Numbered from the stretch's first letter, positions 54,585 to 64,000 are shown. The stretch is 64,000 bases of DNA from Oscillibacter valericigenes Sjm18-20 (GCA_000283575.1 AP012044.1:1240001-1304000); one strand, 5' to 3'. Notes: a model not told the origin generated them from the sequence alone. A program made the numbers and translations.

Positions 54585-55460
54585 ATGAAAAAAGCAATAA
54601 GCTTGTTTCTTGCGCTGGGCATGACCGCCGCCCTGCTGGCCGGGTGTGGCAGCAGCAACTCCACACCGACCGATTCCGATGCCGCCGGTTCTGGCGCACA
54701 GGCTCCCGCAAACGGTTCCGCCCTGAGCGGCACGGTGTCCACCAATGGTTCCACCTCCATGGAGAAGGTGATCGGCGCTCTTAGCGAGCAGTTCATGACG
54801 GACAACTCCGGCGTCACCGTCAGCTATGACCCCACCGGTTCCGGCGCGGGTATCGAGGCTGTCAGCAACGGTACCTGCGACATCGGTCTTGCATCCCGCG
54901 TATTAAAAGCCGAGGAGACCGGCCTCACCGCCACCACCGTTGCTTTGGACGGCATCGCCATCATTGTAAACGCCGACAACAAGGTAGAGGATCTGACCGT
55001 TGACCAGATCGCCCAGCTCTTCACCGGGACCGTCACCGACTGGTCCGCCGTGGGCGGCGACGCGGGCACTGTGGCCTGCATCGGCCGTGAGTCCGGTTCC
55101 GGTACCCGCGACGGCTTTGAGTCCATTACCGGGACTGCCGATGCCTGCGTCCTCTCTCAGGAGCTGACCTCCACCGGCGCGGTCATCGAGGCCGTGAAGG
55201 GCAATCCCAACGCCATCGGCTATGCCTCGCTCTCCGCGGTGGAGGGCCAGGACGGCATTAAGGCCGTCACGGTGGGCGGCGTTGCCTGCACCGAGGACAC
55301 GGTTCTGGACGGTACCTATGCCATTCAGCGTCCCTTTGTTCTGGTGACCAAGAATGGCACGGCGCTCTCTGCTGCGGCTCAGGCCTTCTTTGACTTCGCC
55401 ACCTCCACCGCCGCCAACGACCTCATCAAGGCTGCCGGCGCCGTGCCTGCCGCAAAGTAA
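54585..55460 (+). CDS. pstS: Phosphate ABC transporter substrate-binding lipoprotein PstS
   Basis: A 291-residue exported lipoprotein with lipobox LLAGC (Cys22). The phosphate-binding segments are present: GSTSMEK near residue 50, GSGAGIEAV, and the loop RESGSGTRDGFES. It captures phosphate at the cell surface for PstCAB. A Pho-box-like promoter lies upstream. AAAAGGAG precedes the ATG. Its length is normal for Firmicutes. Confidence 0.95.
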   Translation: MKKAISLFLALGMTAALLAGCGSSNSTPTDSDAAGSGAQAPANGSALSGTVSTNGSTSMEKVIGALSEQFMTDNSGVTVSYDPTGSGAGIEAVSNGTCDIGLASRVLKAEETGLTATTVALDGIAIIVNADNKVEDLTVDQIAQLFTGTVTDWSAVGGDAGTVACIGRESGSGTRDGFESITGTADACVLSQELTSTGAVIEAVKGNPNAIGYASLSAVEGQDGIKAVTVGGVACTEDTVLDGTYAIQRPFVLVTKNGTALSAAAQAFFDFATSTAANDLIKAAGAVPAAK

Positions 55461-55545
55461 GAGCTTCCCTAAAACGATTCACCCGCTGCCGGCAGCCCCC
55501 GCTCCACCGTTTGAGCGGGGCTGTAGGGCTGGAAAGGAGCGTATT

Positions 55546-56514
55546 TTGGAATACGGTTCACTTGAAGACATGGCCGCCCCCTCTCCGGAGCGCGCAGCTG
55601 CCGCCGCCGTGGCTCCCCGCCGCAAGTTGATGAAGTTGGGCGGGCAGAAGCCGCTGGAGGTTGTGATGCATGGGTTATTTCTGCTGTGCGGCGTTTTGGC
55701 TGTGGGATTTGTGTTGGTCATCAGCGTTTACCTGATCGTCTCCGGCGTCCCCGCCATCCGGCAGATCGGCCTTTGGAACTTCCTGGCTGGAGAAGTCTGG
55801 GAGCCCACCGCCACCACACGGGACCCGTCGTTCGGGATTCTTCCTTTTATTCTCACGTCTGTGTACGGCACCGCCGGGGCCATTCTTATCGGCGTCCCCG
55901 TGGGATTGTTCACGGCTCTGTTCCTGGCCAAGGTCGCTCCTCCAAGAGTCGCAAAGGTCATCCGCGGGGCGGTGGAACTGCTGGCAGGCATTCCGTCGGT
56001 GGTATACGGCCTGGTGGGTATGATCGTGCTGGTTCCCGCCATTCAAAAGACGTTTCAGCTCAGCTCCGGGGCCTGCCTGCTGGCGGCCATCGTGGTGCTG
56101 GCGGTGATGATTCTGCCCTCCATCGTCAACGTGTCGGAGACGGCCATCAACGCCGTACCCAAAGAGTATGAAGAGGCGTCTTTGGCTCTGGGGGCCACGA
56201 AGATGGAGACCATCTTCCGTGTCACGCTTCCCGCCTCCCGCAGCGGCGTGGCCGCTGCCGTGGTACTGGGAGTGGGCCGCGCCATCGGCGAGGCCATGGC
56301 CATCGTCATGGTGGCGGGCAACGTGTCCAATATGCCGAGCCTCCTGACCGGCGTCCGCTTTTTGACTACCGCCATTACCTCCGGCATGAGCTATGCCGCT
56401 GTGGGAAGTCTTTATCAGCAGGCATTGTTTTCCATTGGACTGGTGCTGTTCCTGTTTATCATGCTCATCAACGCGCTTTTGAATCGGTTTATCAAGCGGA
56501 AGAAGGAGGGCTGA
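55546..56514 (+). CDS. pstC: Phosphate ABC transporter permease PstC
   Basis: A 322-residue permease with six membrane segments and the EAA loop (EYEEASLALGATKMETIFRV). The start is taken as the TTG at 55546, because AAAGGAG lies 6 nt before it and the frame further upstream runs back into pstS. The N-terminal extension is Ala/Pro-rich and cytoplasmic. The gene is 85 nt after pstS, leaving room for a processing or attenuation hairpin. It is followed by pstA 3 nt later. Confidence 0.92.
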   Translation: MEYGSLEDMAAPSPERAAAAAVAPRRKLMKLGGQKPLEVVMHGLFLLCGVLAVGFVLVISVYLIVSGVPAIRQIGLWNFLAGEVWEPTATTRDPSFGILPFILTSVYGTAGAILIGVPVGLFTALFLAKVAPPRVAKVIRGAVELLAGIPSVVYGLVGMIVLVPAIQKTFQLSSGACLLAAIVVLAVMILPSIVNVSETAINAVPKEYEEASLALGATKMETIFRVTLPASRSGVAAAVVLGVGRAIGEAMAIVMVAGNVSNMPSLLTGVRFLTTAITSGMSYAAVGSLYQQALFSIGLVLFLFIMLINALLNRFIKRKKEG

Positions 56515-56517
56515 GCC

Positions 56518-57366
56518 GTGGAAAAGCTATCCCCCCGCCGCCGGGCCTATGACCGTACCATGCATGTTTTGCTGTGGCTGGCCGGCGGAGTCACCTGCGC
56601 GCTGCTGGTGTTCATGATCGGCTATATCTTTTTCCGCGGCGTGCCAAACCTGACCTGGCCGCTTCTCAGCGGGCAGACCAGCTATTTGAAAGACACCATC
56701 GGTATCCTTCCCAACATCGTCAACACGCTGTATATCATTCTGGTGGCTATGGTCATCGTGCTCCCCATCGGTGTGGGTGCGGCCATCTATCTGACGGAGT
56801 ACGCCACCAGCCATAAGCTGGTGTCCGTGATCGAATTTGCAACCGAGTCTCTGGCGGGCATCCCCTCCATTATTTACGGATTGGTAGGCATGTTGATTTT
56901 CGTACAGTTTATGAATCTGCAAAACGGCATTCTGGCCGGCGGACTGACGCTGGTCATCATGATTCTGCCCACTATTGTCCGCACGACGCAGGAGAGCCTG
57001 AAGACCGTTCCCCAGTCCTATCGGGAGGGCGCGCTGGCTCTGGGTTCCGGAAAATGGCACATGGTCCGAACCGTGGTGCTCCCCGGTGCGGTGGACGGCA
57101 TCGTCACCGGCTGCATCCTGGCCGTGGGCCGTATCGTGGGCGAGAGCGCGGCGCTGCTGTACACCGCTGGGTTCGGCCTGGTGCTGAACGATTTTGTCTC
57201 CGCGCTCCATTCCTCCTCCGCCACGCTGACCGTGGCCCTTTATATCTATGCCAACGAGCGGGGCGAGACGGCAGTGGCCTTTGCCATCGCCACGATCCTG
57301 ATGCTTATGACGCTGGTTATCAATCTGGCCGCGGTTTTTGCGGGCCGGAGACTGAAAAAGCAGTGA
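56518..57366 (+). CDS. pstA: Phosphate ABC transporter permease PstA
   Basis: A 282-residue permease with six membrane segments. The EAA loop (SYREGALALGSGKWHMVRTV) is intact. The start is GTG at 56518, directly after the pstC stop. It pairs with PstC to form the channel. A 107-nt gap follows before pstB. Length normal. Confidence 0.93.
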   Translation: MEKLSPRRRAYDRTMHVLLWLAGGVTCALLVFMIGYIFFRGVPNLTWPLLSGQTSYLKDTIGILPNIVNTLYIILVAMVIVLPIGVGAAIYLTEYATSHKLVSVIEFATESLAGIPSIIYGLVGMLIFVQFMNLQNGILAGGLTLVIMILPTIVRTTQESLKTVPQSYREGALALGSGKWHMVRTVVLPGAVDGIVTGCILAVGRIVGESAALLYTAGFGLVLNDFVSALHSSSATLTVALYIYANERGETAVAFAIATILMLMTLVINLAAVFAGRRLKKQ

Positions 57367-57473
57367 GTGGCCGGCGCTTTTAACCGCGCGCCGCGACTGG
57401 GACGCGGACCAAACAAATCCCGGATATTTTGAAAACCGCCCCGGCGGCTTGAAACAGACAAGGAAGTGAAGCC

Positions 57474-58229
57474 ATGGACTCTATCCTCTCCGTCAAAGAC
57501 CTGAACCTGTGGTATGGCGACCATCAGGCGCTGCGCTCCATCAACGTGGAGATTCCCGCCAACGAGATCACGGCGCTGATCGGCCCCTCGGGATGCGGGA
57601 AGTCCACGTTTTTAAAAACTCTGAACCGTATGAACGATCTGGTCCCCGGCGTGCGCATCACCGGGGAGGTGAATTTCCAGAAGAGGAATATCTACGACCC
57701 AGCGGTGGACGTGACGGGGCTCAGGCGTCGGATCGGCATGGTCTTTCAGAAGGCCAACCCGTTTCCCATGAGCATCTACGACAACGTGGCCTACGGCCCC
57801 CGGACCTACGGCGTCCGCAGCCGGGCAAAATTAGATGAGATCGTGGAAAAATCACTTCAGGCCGCCGCCATCTGGGAGGAGGTAAAGGACCGGCTGAAAG
57901 CCTCCGCTCTGGGCCTTTCCGGGGGACAGCAGCAGCGGCTGTGCATTGCCCGGGCGCTGGCGGTGGAGCCGGAGGTGCTGCTGATGGACGAATCCACCAG
58001 CGCTCTGGACCCAATCTCCACATCTAAAATAGAAGACCTTGCGGTGGAGCTGAAAAGCAAGTATACTGTGGTCATGGTGACCCACAACATGCAGCAGGCC
58101 GCCCGCGTCTCCGACAAGACCGCCTTCTTCCTGCTGGGAGAGATGGTGGAATTCGGCGGCACGGAGCAGATGTTCTCCGCCCCCACAGATAAGAGGACAG
58201 AGGACTACATCACCGGCAGATTTGGTTAA
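57474..58229 (+). CDS. pstB: Phosphate ABC transporter ATPase PstB
   Basis: A 251-residue ATPase. Walker A is GPSGCGKST near residue 36, the signature is LSGGQQQR, and Walker B is [12 protein letters not shown]. It powers PstCA and, with PhoU, signals phosphate status to PhoR. AAGGAAGTGAAGCC precedes the ATG. All functional residues look intact. Confidence 0.96.
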   Translation: MDSILSVKDLNLWYGDHQALRSINVEIPANEITALIGPSGCGKSTFLKTLNRMNDLVPGVRITGEVNFQKRNIYDPAVDVTGLRRRIGMVFQKANPFPMSIYDNVAYGPRTYGVRSRAKLDEIVEKSLQAAAIWEEVKDRLKASALGLSGGQQQRLCIARALAVEPEVLLMDESTSALDPISTSKIEDLAVELKSKYTVVMVTHNMQQAARVSDKTAFFLLGEMVEFGGTEQMFSAPTDKRTEDYITGRFG

Positions 58230-58244
58230 GGGGAGGCTTAAAGC

Positions 58245-58892
58245 ATGAGGACACATTTTGATGAGCAGCTGGAGCAACTCCATCTGGAGCTGATTCGCAT
58301 GGGCGCTTTGTGCGAGGATGCCATCTCTGCCGCCGCGAAGGCGCTTTTGGAGCAGGACGCGGCGCTTGCGGACAAAGCCAGGGAGGCAGAGGAGGAAATC
58401 GACCGGGCGGAGAGCGATGTGGAGCGGCTGTGTCTTCAGCTGCTGTTGCGTCAGCAGCCGGTCGCAAAGGACCTGCGGGAAATATCCTCGGCGCTGAAGA
58501 TGATCTCCGATCTGGAGCGTATCGGCGATCAGGCGGCGGACATCGCGGAGCTGAGCGGCTATGTGGCCGACGCTTCCGACACCGGCCGGACCCATATCGG
58601 GGATATGGCCCGCGCCACCATCGCCATGGTGACGGACAGCGTGGATTCCTTTGTAAAGAGGGATCTAGAATTGGCCCGTTCCGTCTGCGCGGCGGACGAC
58701 AGGGTGGATGCCCTGTTTGAGGACGTGAAAAGGGAGATTATCCGCCTGATCTCCACCGACAGTTCCAAGGGCGAACTGGCGCTGGATCTTTTGATGGTCG
58801 CCAAGTATTTCGAGCGGATCGGCGACCACGCCACCAACGTTGCCGAGTGGGTGGAGTATTCCCTGACGGGAGTCCATAAAATCAATAATTAG
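58245..58892 (+). CDS. phoU: Phosphate regulon regulator PhoU
   Basis: A 215-residue helical protein with two PhoU three-helix repeats. Metal-binding acidic motifs ERIGDQAADIAE and ERIGDHATNVAEW occur in the first and second repeat. PhoU links transporter activity to PhoR and keeps the regulon off when phosphate is plentiful. It lies 15 nt after pstB. Length normal. Confidence 0.94.
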   Translation: MRTHFDEQLEQLHLELIRMGALCEDAISAAAKALLEQDAALADKAREAEEEIDRAESDVERLCLQLLLRQQPVAKDLREISSALKMISDLERIGDQAADIAELSGYVADASDTGRTHIGDMARATIAMVTDSVDSFVKRDLELARSVCAADDRVDALFEDVKREIIRLISTDSSKGELALDLLMVAKYFERIGDHATNVAEWVEYSLTGVHKINN

Positions 58893-58935
58893 CGCCGGTG
58901 TGACCGGCAGTCCATTTTTTCAGGAGGGGCCGACG

Positions 58936-59604
58936 ATGATCTATCTGCTGGAAGACGACGACAGCATTCGGGATTTTGTGATTTACACGCTGAACAGTCA
59001 GGGTATGGAGGCAAGGGGCTTTGAACGGCCCTCCGCGTTTTGGGAGGCCTGCGCCGAAGCGCTGCCCTCGCTGCTTCTGCTGGATGTGATGCTCCCGGAG
59101 GAGGATGGCCTCGCGATCCTGAAAAAGCTGCGGGCGGACGGAAAGACCGCCCGCCTGCCCATTATTCTCCTGACCGCCAAGTCCACGGAGTACGACAAGG
59201 TGTTGGGGCTGGATGGCGGAGCGGATGACTATGTGGCCAAGCCCTTCGGCATGATGGAGCTCCTCTCCCGCATCCGGGCGCTCCTGCGCCGGACGGAGAC
59301 GGCGGAGGAACAGCTTCGCGCGGGGGAATTGACCGTGATTCCCGCCAAGCACATCGTCCGCGTGGGAGAGCGGGATGTGGCCCTCACCCAGAAGGAATAC
59401 GAGATGCTCTGCCTTTTGATCCGCAACAAGGGAAAGGTCTTTTCCCGGGAGCAGCTCATCGAGAGCGTGTGGGGCTATGCCTTCACCGGTGAGACCCGGA
59501 CCGTGGACGTCCATGTCCGCACCCTGCGCCAAAAGCTGGGAGACGCGGGGGAGTGCATCGAGACCGTACGGGGCTATGGCTATAAAATCGGAGAGACGGT
59601 ATGA
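58936..59604 (+). CDS. phoB: PhoB/PhoP-type response regulator
   Basis: A 222-residue regulator. The receiver has the acidic pocket DDD (7-9), phosphoacceptor Asp50 (LDVMLP) and Lys in VAKPFG. The DNA-binding winged helix ends VRGYGYKIGE. The ATG at 58936 follows CAGGAGGGG. It overlaps phoR by 4 nt and follows phoU by 43 nt, so it is the phosphate-response regulator that most likely binds the Pho-box-like array at 54471. Confidence 0.92.
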   Translation: MIYLLEDDDSIRDFVIYTLNSQGMEARGFERPSAFWEACAEALPSLLLLDVMLPEEDGLAILKKLRADGKTARLPIILLTAKSTEYDKVLGLDGGADDYVAKPFGMMELLSRIRALLRRTETAEEQLRAGELTVIPAKHIVRVGERDVALTQKEYEMLCLLIRNKGKVFSREQLIESVWGYAFTGETRTVDVHVRTLRQKLGDAGECIETVRGYGYKIGETV

Positions 59605-61277
59605 CAAAACGAATTTTTCGCGCGATTCTTACCGTGGCGCTGGCGGCGCTGCTGGCGGCGCTGACGCTGATTGTGGGCGTGCTCCACGGCTACTTTGAAA
59701 GCCGGACGGAGGCGGATTTGAATCAGCAGGCCGTCACCATCGCCCGGGGTGTCAGTCTTGGCGGTATGGAGTATTTTGACGGACTTCGTATTTCCAGCCG
59801 TGTGACCTGGGTGGGGCGGGATGGCACAGTCCTCTATGATAACTGGCAGGATGCCGTCACTATGGAAAACCACAGCTCGCGGGAGGAGATCAAGGAGGCC
59901 ATGACCCTGGGGAAGGGCACCGCCGTCCGCTGGTCGGACACTTTGGGACAGACTACCATCTACTGCGCCGTCCGGCTGGACGACGGCACCGTGGTTCGGG
60001 CGGCCAGCACCCGGTACTCCGTCTGGGCGCTAGTACTGCAGGCGGTGCAGCCTATTCTGGTGGTGGTCGCCGCGGCGATGCTTCTGGCGGCGCTTCTGGC
60101 CTCCCGCCTGTCCAAAAGCATTGTCCGGCCCATCAATGAGCTGGATCTGAACAATCCCGGCGGCGTATCCGGGGATTTTTACGATGAACTGACGCCTCTT
60201 TTAACCCGCCTGCGGGTGCAAAACCATGAGATCCACCAGCAGATGGAGCAGCTGCGCCGCCGTCAGGAGGAATTTTCCGCGATCACGGAGAATATGAGTG
60301 AGGGGTTTCTGGTGCTGGACATCCGCACCCGGGTGCTGAGCAATAATTCCGCGGCGCTGCGCCTGATGGAAACGAGCTGCGTCCCCGTCCCCGGTGAGAC
60401 CAGCGCCTTCGTCCTCTGCCGGGAGGAGGGGTTCCGGCGCTGCGTGGAAGAGGCGTTGGCGGGCCGCCGCCGCGAGCGGATGGTGTACCGGGAGAACCTG
60501 TGCCGGCAGATCATCGCAAGTCCTGTCATGCAGGACGGACATCTCAGCGGCGCGGTACTGGTGATTCTGGACGTGACGGAGCGGGAGCAGCGGGAGAGCC
60601 TGCGGCGGGAATTTACCGCCAATGTCTCACATGAGCTGAAAACGCCGCTGACCGCCATCTCCGGTACGGCGGAAATTCTGGAAAACGGTACGGTGAAGCC
60701 GGAGGATGTGGCCCATTTCGCGGGTAATATCCACCGGGAGGCGGGGCGGTTGATCGAGTTGGTGAACGACATCATCAAGCTCTCCCGCCTGGACGAGGGC
60801 GGCACGGACGGTCCCTGGGAGCAGGTGGACCTGTACCATCTGGTGGGGAACGTGCTGGATCAGGTGCGCCCCGCGGCGGAGAAGCGGAAGCTGAAATTGA
60901 CGCTGAAGGGCGGCCCGGCCATGGCCAGCGGCGTGCCCCAGATTCTGGAGGAGATTATCTACAACCTGTGCGACAACGCTGTAGCTTACAATCGGGAGGG
61001 CGGCAGCGTTACCGTGACGGTGGAGGATGCCGGCGAGGGAGCACGCCTCACCGTGGAGGACACCGGCGTGGGGATTCCCGCCGAGGCGCGGGACCGGGTA
61101 TTCGAGCGGTTCTACCGGGTGGATAAGAGCCATTCCCGGGGCGGCACCGGCTTGGGCCTTTCCATCGTGAAGCACGGCGCGGCATATCTGGGCGCCAGCG
61201 TGTCGCTGCGCAGCGAGATGGGAAAGGGCAGTACCTTTGTCCTGACGTTTCCGCCTGTGCGGGATGCCCGGGACTGA
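59601..61277 (+). CDS. phoR: PhoR-type sensor histidine kinase
   Basis: A 558-residue kinase. Two membrane segments (about 10-30 and 150-172) enclose a small extracellular domain. A HAMP-like linker and a PAS-like domain (about 215-320) come before the catalytic part. The phosphoacceptor is His344 in SHELKTPL. ATPase motifs are NLCDNAVAYN, DTGVGIP and GGTGLGLSIV. It overlaps phoB by 4 nt. The PAS domain is typical of PhoR and interacts with PhoU in other bacteria. Confidence 0.93.
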   Translation: MTKRIFRAILTVALAALLAALTLIVGVLHGYFESRTEADLNQQAVTIARGVSLGGMEYFDGLRISSRVTWVGRDGTVLYDNWQDAVTMENHSSREEIKEAMTLGKGTAVRWSDTLGQTTIYCAVRLDDGTVVRAASTRYSVWALVLQAVQPILVVVAAAMLLAALLASRLSKSIVRPINELDLNNPGGVSGDFYDELTPLLTRLRVQNHEIHQQMEQLRRRQEEFSAITENMSEGFLVLDIRTRVLSNNSAALRLMETSCVPVPGETSAFVLCREEGFRRCVEEALAGRRRERMVYRENLCRQIIASPVMQDGHLSGAVLVILDVTEREQRESLRREFTANVSHELKTPLTAISGTAEILENGTVKPEDVAHFAGNIHREAGRLIELVNDIIKLSRLDEGGTDGPWEQVDLYHLVGNVLDQVRPAAEKRKLKLTLKGGPAMASGVPQILEEIIYNLCDNAVAYNREGGSVTVTVEDAGEGARLTVEDTGVGIPAEARDRVFERFYRVDKSHSRGGTGLGLSIVKHGAAYLGASVSLRSEMGKGSTFVLTFPPVRDARD

Positions 61278-61306
61278 CGAGGTTTATTGGCAGTGAGAAT
61301 ACCACA

Positions 61307-61341
61307 GGGCTCCACCGTCATAAAGACGATGGAGCCCCGAT
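61307..61341 (+). terminator. Terminator of the pst-pho operon
   Basis: GGGCTCCACCGTC / GACGATGGAGCCC with one mismatch or wobble, then GATTTTG. Confidence 0.82.
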
Positions 61342-61362
61342 TTTGTGTTGCTGCATTAGCCT

Positions 61363-61587
61363 TCAAGGCTTGTTGTCCAGCAATCCGATTACAGCAACGA
61401 CTAACCCGATTATAGCAAGGACGGCAAACATATACAGGGCGGGCATAAGCCCGTATTGCGATAGATTCCACGAGAACGAACAATGCCCGTTTGTCGTCCA
61501 ATCGTTGCCCATCGAGCCGGCCAGAAGCAGTGCGATGGAAAGGAATCCCGCCAGAAACATAAATGCACCAAAAACTACTTTTTTCAT
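61363..61587 (-). CDS. Small two-TM membrane protein
   Basis: A 74-residue protein with hydrophobic segments at about residues 5-24 and 48-69, connected by an external loop (MGNDWTTNGHCSFSWNLSQY). GAAAGGTGTC precedes the ATG at 61587. It is divergent from the XRE regulator, with about 120 nt of shared upstream DNA. I know similar unnamed proteins in this bacterial group; function unknown. Confidence 0.7.
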   Translation of the reverse strand: MKKVVFGAFMFLAGFLSIALLLAGSMGNDWTTNGHCSFSWNLSQYGLMPALYMFAVLAIIGLVVAVIGLLDNKP

Positions 61588-61706
61588 TTAAAGACACCTT
61601 TCGTCCGATATACATGCGCTTCAAAGAACTCTACGTTGCGTTTGTTGCGGAACCGCTCGGTATTTGCTAGAATGTGATAAAACAAAAGTAAGCATCGAGG
61701 TATCGC

Positions 61707-62462
61707 ATGAATGTTCAAAAAACAGGAATTCTCATATCTGAGGTCAGAAAAGAGAAGGGGCTTACGCAAAAGCAATTGGCAGAGCAATTGCACGTTTCAG
61801 ACCGAACAGTCAGCAAGTGGGAACGCGGCTCCGGTTTTCCGGACATTTCATTGCTTGAGCCGCTGGCGGATGCGCTCGGTATTTCGGTAACCAGTCTCTT
61901 GCAAGGTGAGCGTATCCCCGCGACTGAGGCGGATTTTACGGTGCGTAACGCGATTGCCGTTGTGTATCAGCAAATCAAAGCAAGAACGCGAAAAAGTGTC
62001 GGGACAATCGCTGCTTCAATCACGCTGGTTGTGTTTTTTGCGGGTTTTATATTTGCCCTGCTTGATTATTCCGGCGCATTTTTGAAAGACGTTGTCATGA
62101 AAGTGCCGGTTGGGGTTTACATCGATAGTGTTAAAGTGGATGAGAGCAGCGTTACAATTTGTGGTAAACGAAACACAACGACGCTTAACAGATTTACTGG
62201 TAAGTTTGCCATTGCATATGCAAAGAAGACCTGCCGGGAGGGTATGACGGCATGCGTTGATTGGGAGGATCCGGCCTCGGGCTATGAGAGCATCTCCTAT
62301 ATGGCTTTCGGCGGCACTTGGGAAAGCGGCGTGCAGAGGAATCTCTATATCTCGGAAGATATGACTCAATTTGCACTGATTCTGGAGGACGGAACCATTC
62401 TTGCAACAGATGAATACTATGTGCCGCTGCTGATGCTGGACGATTATTATCCGCTGGAATGA
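61707..62462 (+). CDS. XRE-family regulator with membrane segment and extracytoplasmic domain
   Basis: A 251-residue protein. The N-terminal helix-turn-helix (about 8-65: LTQKQLAEQLHVSDRTVSKW) is of the XRE type. A membrane helix lies at 95-118 (IAASITLVVFFAGFIFALLD). The remaining 130 residues should face outside and are of no recognised fold. One-component membrane regulators of this form sense surface conditions directly. The divergent small membrane gene is its most likely target. Confidence 0.82.
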   Translation: MNVQKTGILISEVRKEKGLTQKQLAEQLHVSDRTVSKWERGSGFPDISLLEPLADALGISVTSLLQGERIPATEADFTVRNAIAVVYQQIKARTRKSVGTIAASITLVVFFAGFIFALLDYSGAFLKDVVMKVPVGVYIDSVKVDESSVTICGKRNTTTLNRFTGKFAIAYAKKTCREGMTACVDWEDPASGYESISYMAFGGTWESGVQRNLYISEDMTQFALILEDGTILATDEYYVPLLMLDDYYPLE

Positions 62463-62558
62463 GAATTGATCTTTGCACGGCGAGCTGCCACAGAGCATAT
62501 TGAATAAAGAAGATTTATCTTTTTCACCCTCTTTAAATGCTATCCTCATAACCGGTGC

Positions 62559-64000
62559 TCAGTTCAGCGTTTCCGCGTTTTGGGCGAACAGCTCCGCCAC
62601 CCGCGCCGCCGTGGCGGGGCAGGAGGAGAGCTTCGGGTCCTCCGCCAGCAGCGCGACTGCCGCAGACTGCGCCTCCTTCAAAAGAGCCGCGTCGCAGCCG
62701 AGGTCCGCCACCCGAAGCCCCGGAAGACCGTGCTGCCGCAGACCGAAAAAGTCGCCCGGGCCACGCAGATGCAGGTCTTCCTCTGCAATTTTGAACCCAT
62801 CGCCGGTCTTGGTAATGATCCGCAGACGCTGTCGGGTCTCCTCACTTTTGCTGTCGGAGATCAGAATGCAGTAGGACTTATGGGACCCGCGGCCCACCCG
62901 CCCCCGAAGCTGGTGAAGCTGGCTGAGGCCGAACCGCTCCGCGTTCTCCACCACCATCACTGTGGCATTGGGTACGTCCACGCCCACCTCGATCACCGTG
63001 GTGGACACCAGAATGTCCGTCTCCCCGGCGGCAAAGGCGGACATGACCGCCTCCTTTTCCCGCGCTTTCATCTTTCCGTGGACGAAGGCCACCCGCAGAT
63101 CGGGAAAAACCTCCGTCTGGAGCTTTTTGGCGTACTGTGTGACGGCCTTGCGCTCGTCCGGAGTCTCGCCGTTTTCCGAGACCTCCGGGCAGACGATGTA
63201 GCACTGCCGCCCCTCCTCCGCCTGTCTGCGGAGAAAGTCGTACAGCCGCTGACGGTAGCCGCCGGAGACGGCGGAAGTGCCGATCTGCTGACGGCCGGGA
63301 GGCAGCTCGTCAATAATGGATACGTCCAGATCACCGTATAAAATCAGAGCCAGCGTCCGGGGGATGGGCGTGGCGGACATGACCAGCATGTGGGGGCTGT
63401 TCCCCTTGGACGCCAGAGCCGCCCGCTGTCCGACTCCAAAGCGGTGCTGCTCATCCGTCACCACCAGCCCCAGGTCCTGATATTCCACGCTGCCCGAGAT
63501 CAGCGCGTGGGTGCCGATGATAAAATCGATTTCACCCGCCGCCAGCTGGCCGGAGATGGTCCGCTTTGTTTTGGCGGACATGGAGCCGGTCAGCAGGGCG
63601 CAGCTGACGCCCAGCTTCTCCATCATGGGGGCAAGTCCATCGTAGTGTTGCCGGGCCAGAATTTCCGTGGGGGCCATCAGTGCCGCCTGACGGCCGTTTT
63701 TCACGCAGAAGTATACGCAGGCCGCCGCCACCATGGTTTTGCCGGAGCCCACGTCTCCCTGACACAGCCGGTTCATGGGCTTTCCGGAGCGCATGTCCCC
63801 CAGAGCCTCCTCCACGCAGCGCCGCTGGGCGGCGGTGAGCGTAAAGGGTAGGACGCTGTAAAACGCCGCCATGTCCACCTCACGGAAGGGAGGCGTCCGT
63901 ATCTCGTCCCGGCGGGAGCGGAGGCTCCGCAGGCCTATGGTGAACAGAAACAGCTCCTCGAACGCAAGACGCCGGCGGGCCAGATCCAGCGCCTCGGCCG
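62559..64000 (-). CDS. recG: ATP-dependent DNA helicase RecG (C-terminal part, cut by window edge)
   Basis: The visible 480 residues cover the helicase core. Motif I is GDVGSGKTMVA, motif II VTDEQHRFG, motif III SATPIPRTLAL and motif VI QLRGRVGRG. The RecG tail with the QHGLPGL..ADL segment follows. The frame continues across 63879-64000 (RRRLAFEELFLFTIGLRSLR), so the methionine at 63878 is internal and the wedge domain lies outside. RecG remodels stalled forks and recombination intermediates. The stop is at 62559. Confidence 0.95.
   Translation of the reverse strand, partial: AEALDLARRRLAFEELFLFTIGLRSLRSRRDEIRTPPFREVDMAAFYSVLPFTLTAAQRRCVEEALGDMRSGKPMNRLCQGDVGSGKTMVAAACVYFCVKNGRQAALMAPTEILARQHYDGLAPMMEKLGVSCALLTGSMSAKTKRTISGQLAAGEIDFIIGTHALISGSVEYQDLGLVVTDEQHRFGVGQRAALASKGNSPHMLVMSATPIPRTLALILYGDLDVSIIDELPPGRQQIGTSAVSGGYRQRLYDFLRRQAEEGRQCYIVCPEVSENGETPDERKAVTQYAKKLQTEVFPDLRVAFVHGKMKAREKEAVMSAFAAGETDILVSTTVIEVGVDVPNATVMVVENAERFGLSQLHQLRGRVGRGSHKSYCILISDSKSEETRQRLRIITKTGDGFKIAEEDLHLRGPGDFFGLRQHGLPGLRVADLGCDAALLKEAQSAAVALLAEDPKLSSCPATAARVAELFAQNAETLN

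Overview
The window is a chromosomal segment from a high-GC Gram-positive anaerobe of the class Clostridia. The 16S rRNA (20692-22222) reads like the Oscillibacter/Dysosmobacter group of Oscillospiraceae; this is recognised by eye and not searched. A GerMN lipoprotein, a DacF-like carboxypeptidase, YmdB and a ferredoxin-dependent 2-oxoacid oxidoreductase fit a spore-forming-lineage, fermentative gut anaerobe.

Layout. 0-5 kb: a minus-strand molybdopterin operon (moaA, moaC, a MOSC protein and the first codons of a molybdopterin-binding protein) diverges from yqeC-yqeB, the accessory genes of selenium-dependent molybdenum hydroxylases; panE and a radical SAM gene follow. 6-9.7 kb: an FHA-SEDS fusion with a class B penicillin-binding protein. 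9.8-13.6 kb: lysA, then a second selenium/sulfur set (yedF, a cysteine desulfurase-like enzyme, DUF3343). 13.8-20.1 kb: nitroreductase, IS3 remnant, dacF, a ComEA-like protein, and a two-component system translationally coupled to a GerMN lipoprotein. 20.2-26.7 kb: one rrn operon, 16S-Ala-Ile-23S-Lys-Glu-5S, with three tandem promoters. 27-32 kb: housekeeping genes (YmdB, prolyl-tRNA editing family, SbcD-like phosphoesterase, asparaginase, OGG-type glycosylase). 32-42 kb: a decayed accessory region with an apparently intact holin-endolysin pair, small intact genes, IS and phage pseudogenes, and a frameshifted wall-polymer gene. 42-54 kb: HtrA, LysR, a GntR-ABC operon, udk, a zinc-ribbon/Ig-like protein, a four-subunit oxidoreductase and fchA-like/folD. 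54-61 kb: pstSCAB-phoU-phoB-phoR behind a Pho-box-like array. 61-64 kb: small membrane proteins, an XRE regulator and the 3' part of recG.

The most unusual signal is a family of five roughly 75-110 nt structured repeats. Four sit inside the rrn operon and end exactly, or within a few bases, at the 5' ends of tRNA-Ile, 23S, tRNA-Glu and 5S. The fifth lies between moaC and moaA. Their stems keep pairing while the bases change; only a GAAGAGGAG-like lead and a GCGAAGTTTG-like strand are conserved. The 5S gene also has its own perfect -35/-10 promoter inside the operon.

The functions fit together as molybdenum-selenium hydroxylase maturation, peptidoglycan synthesis, phosphate-starvation response, one-carbon metabolism and translation. 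All coordinates come from reading the sequence; no similarity search or folding program was run.
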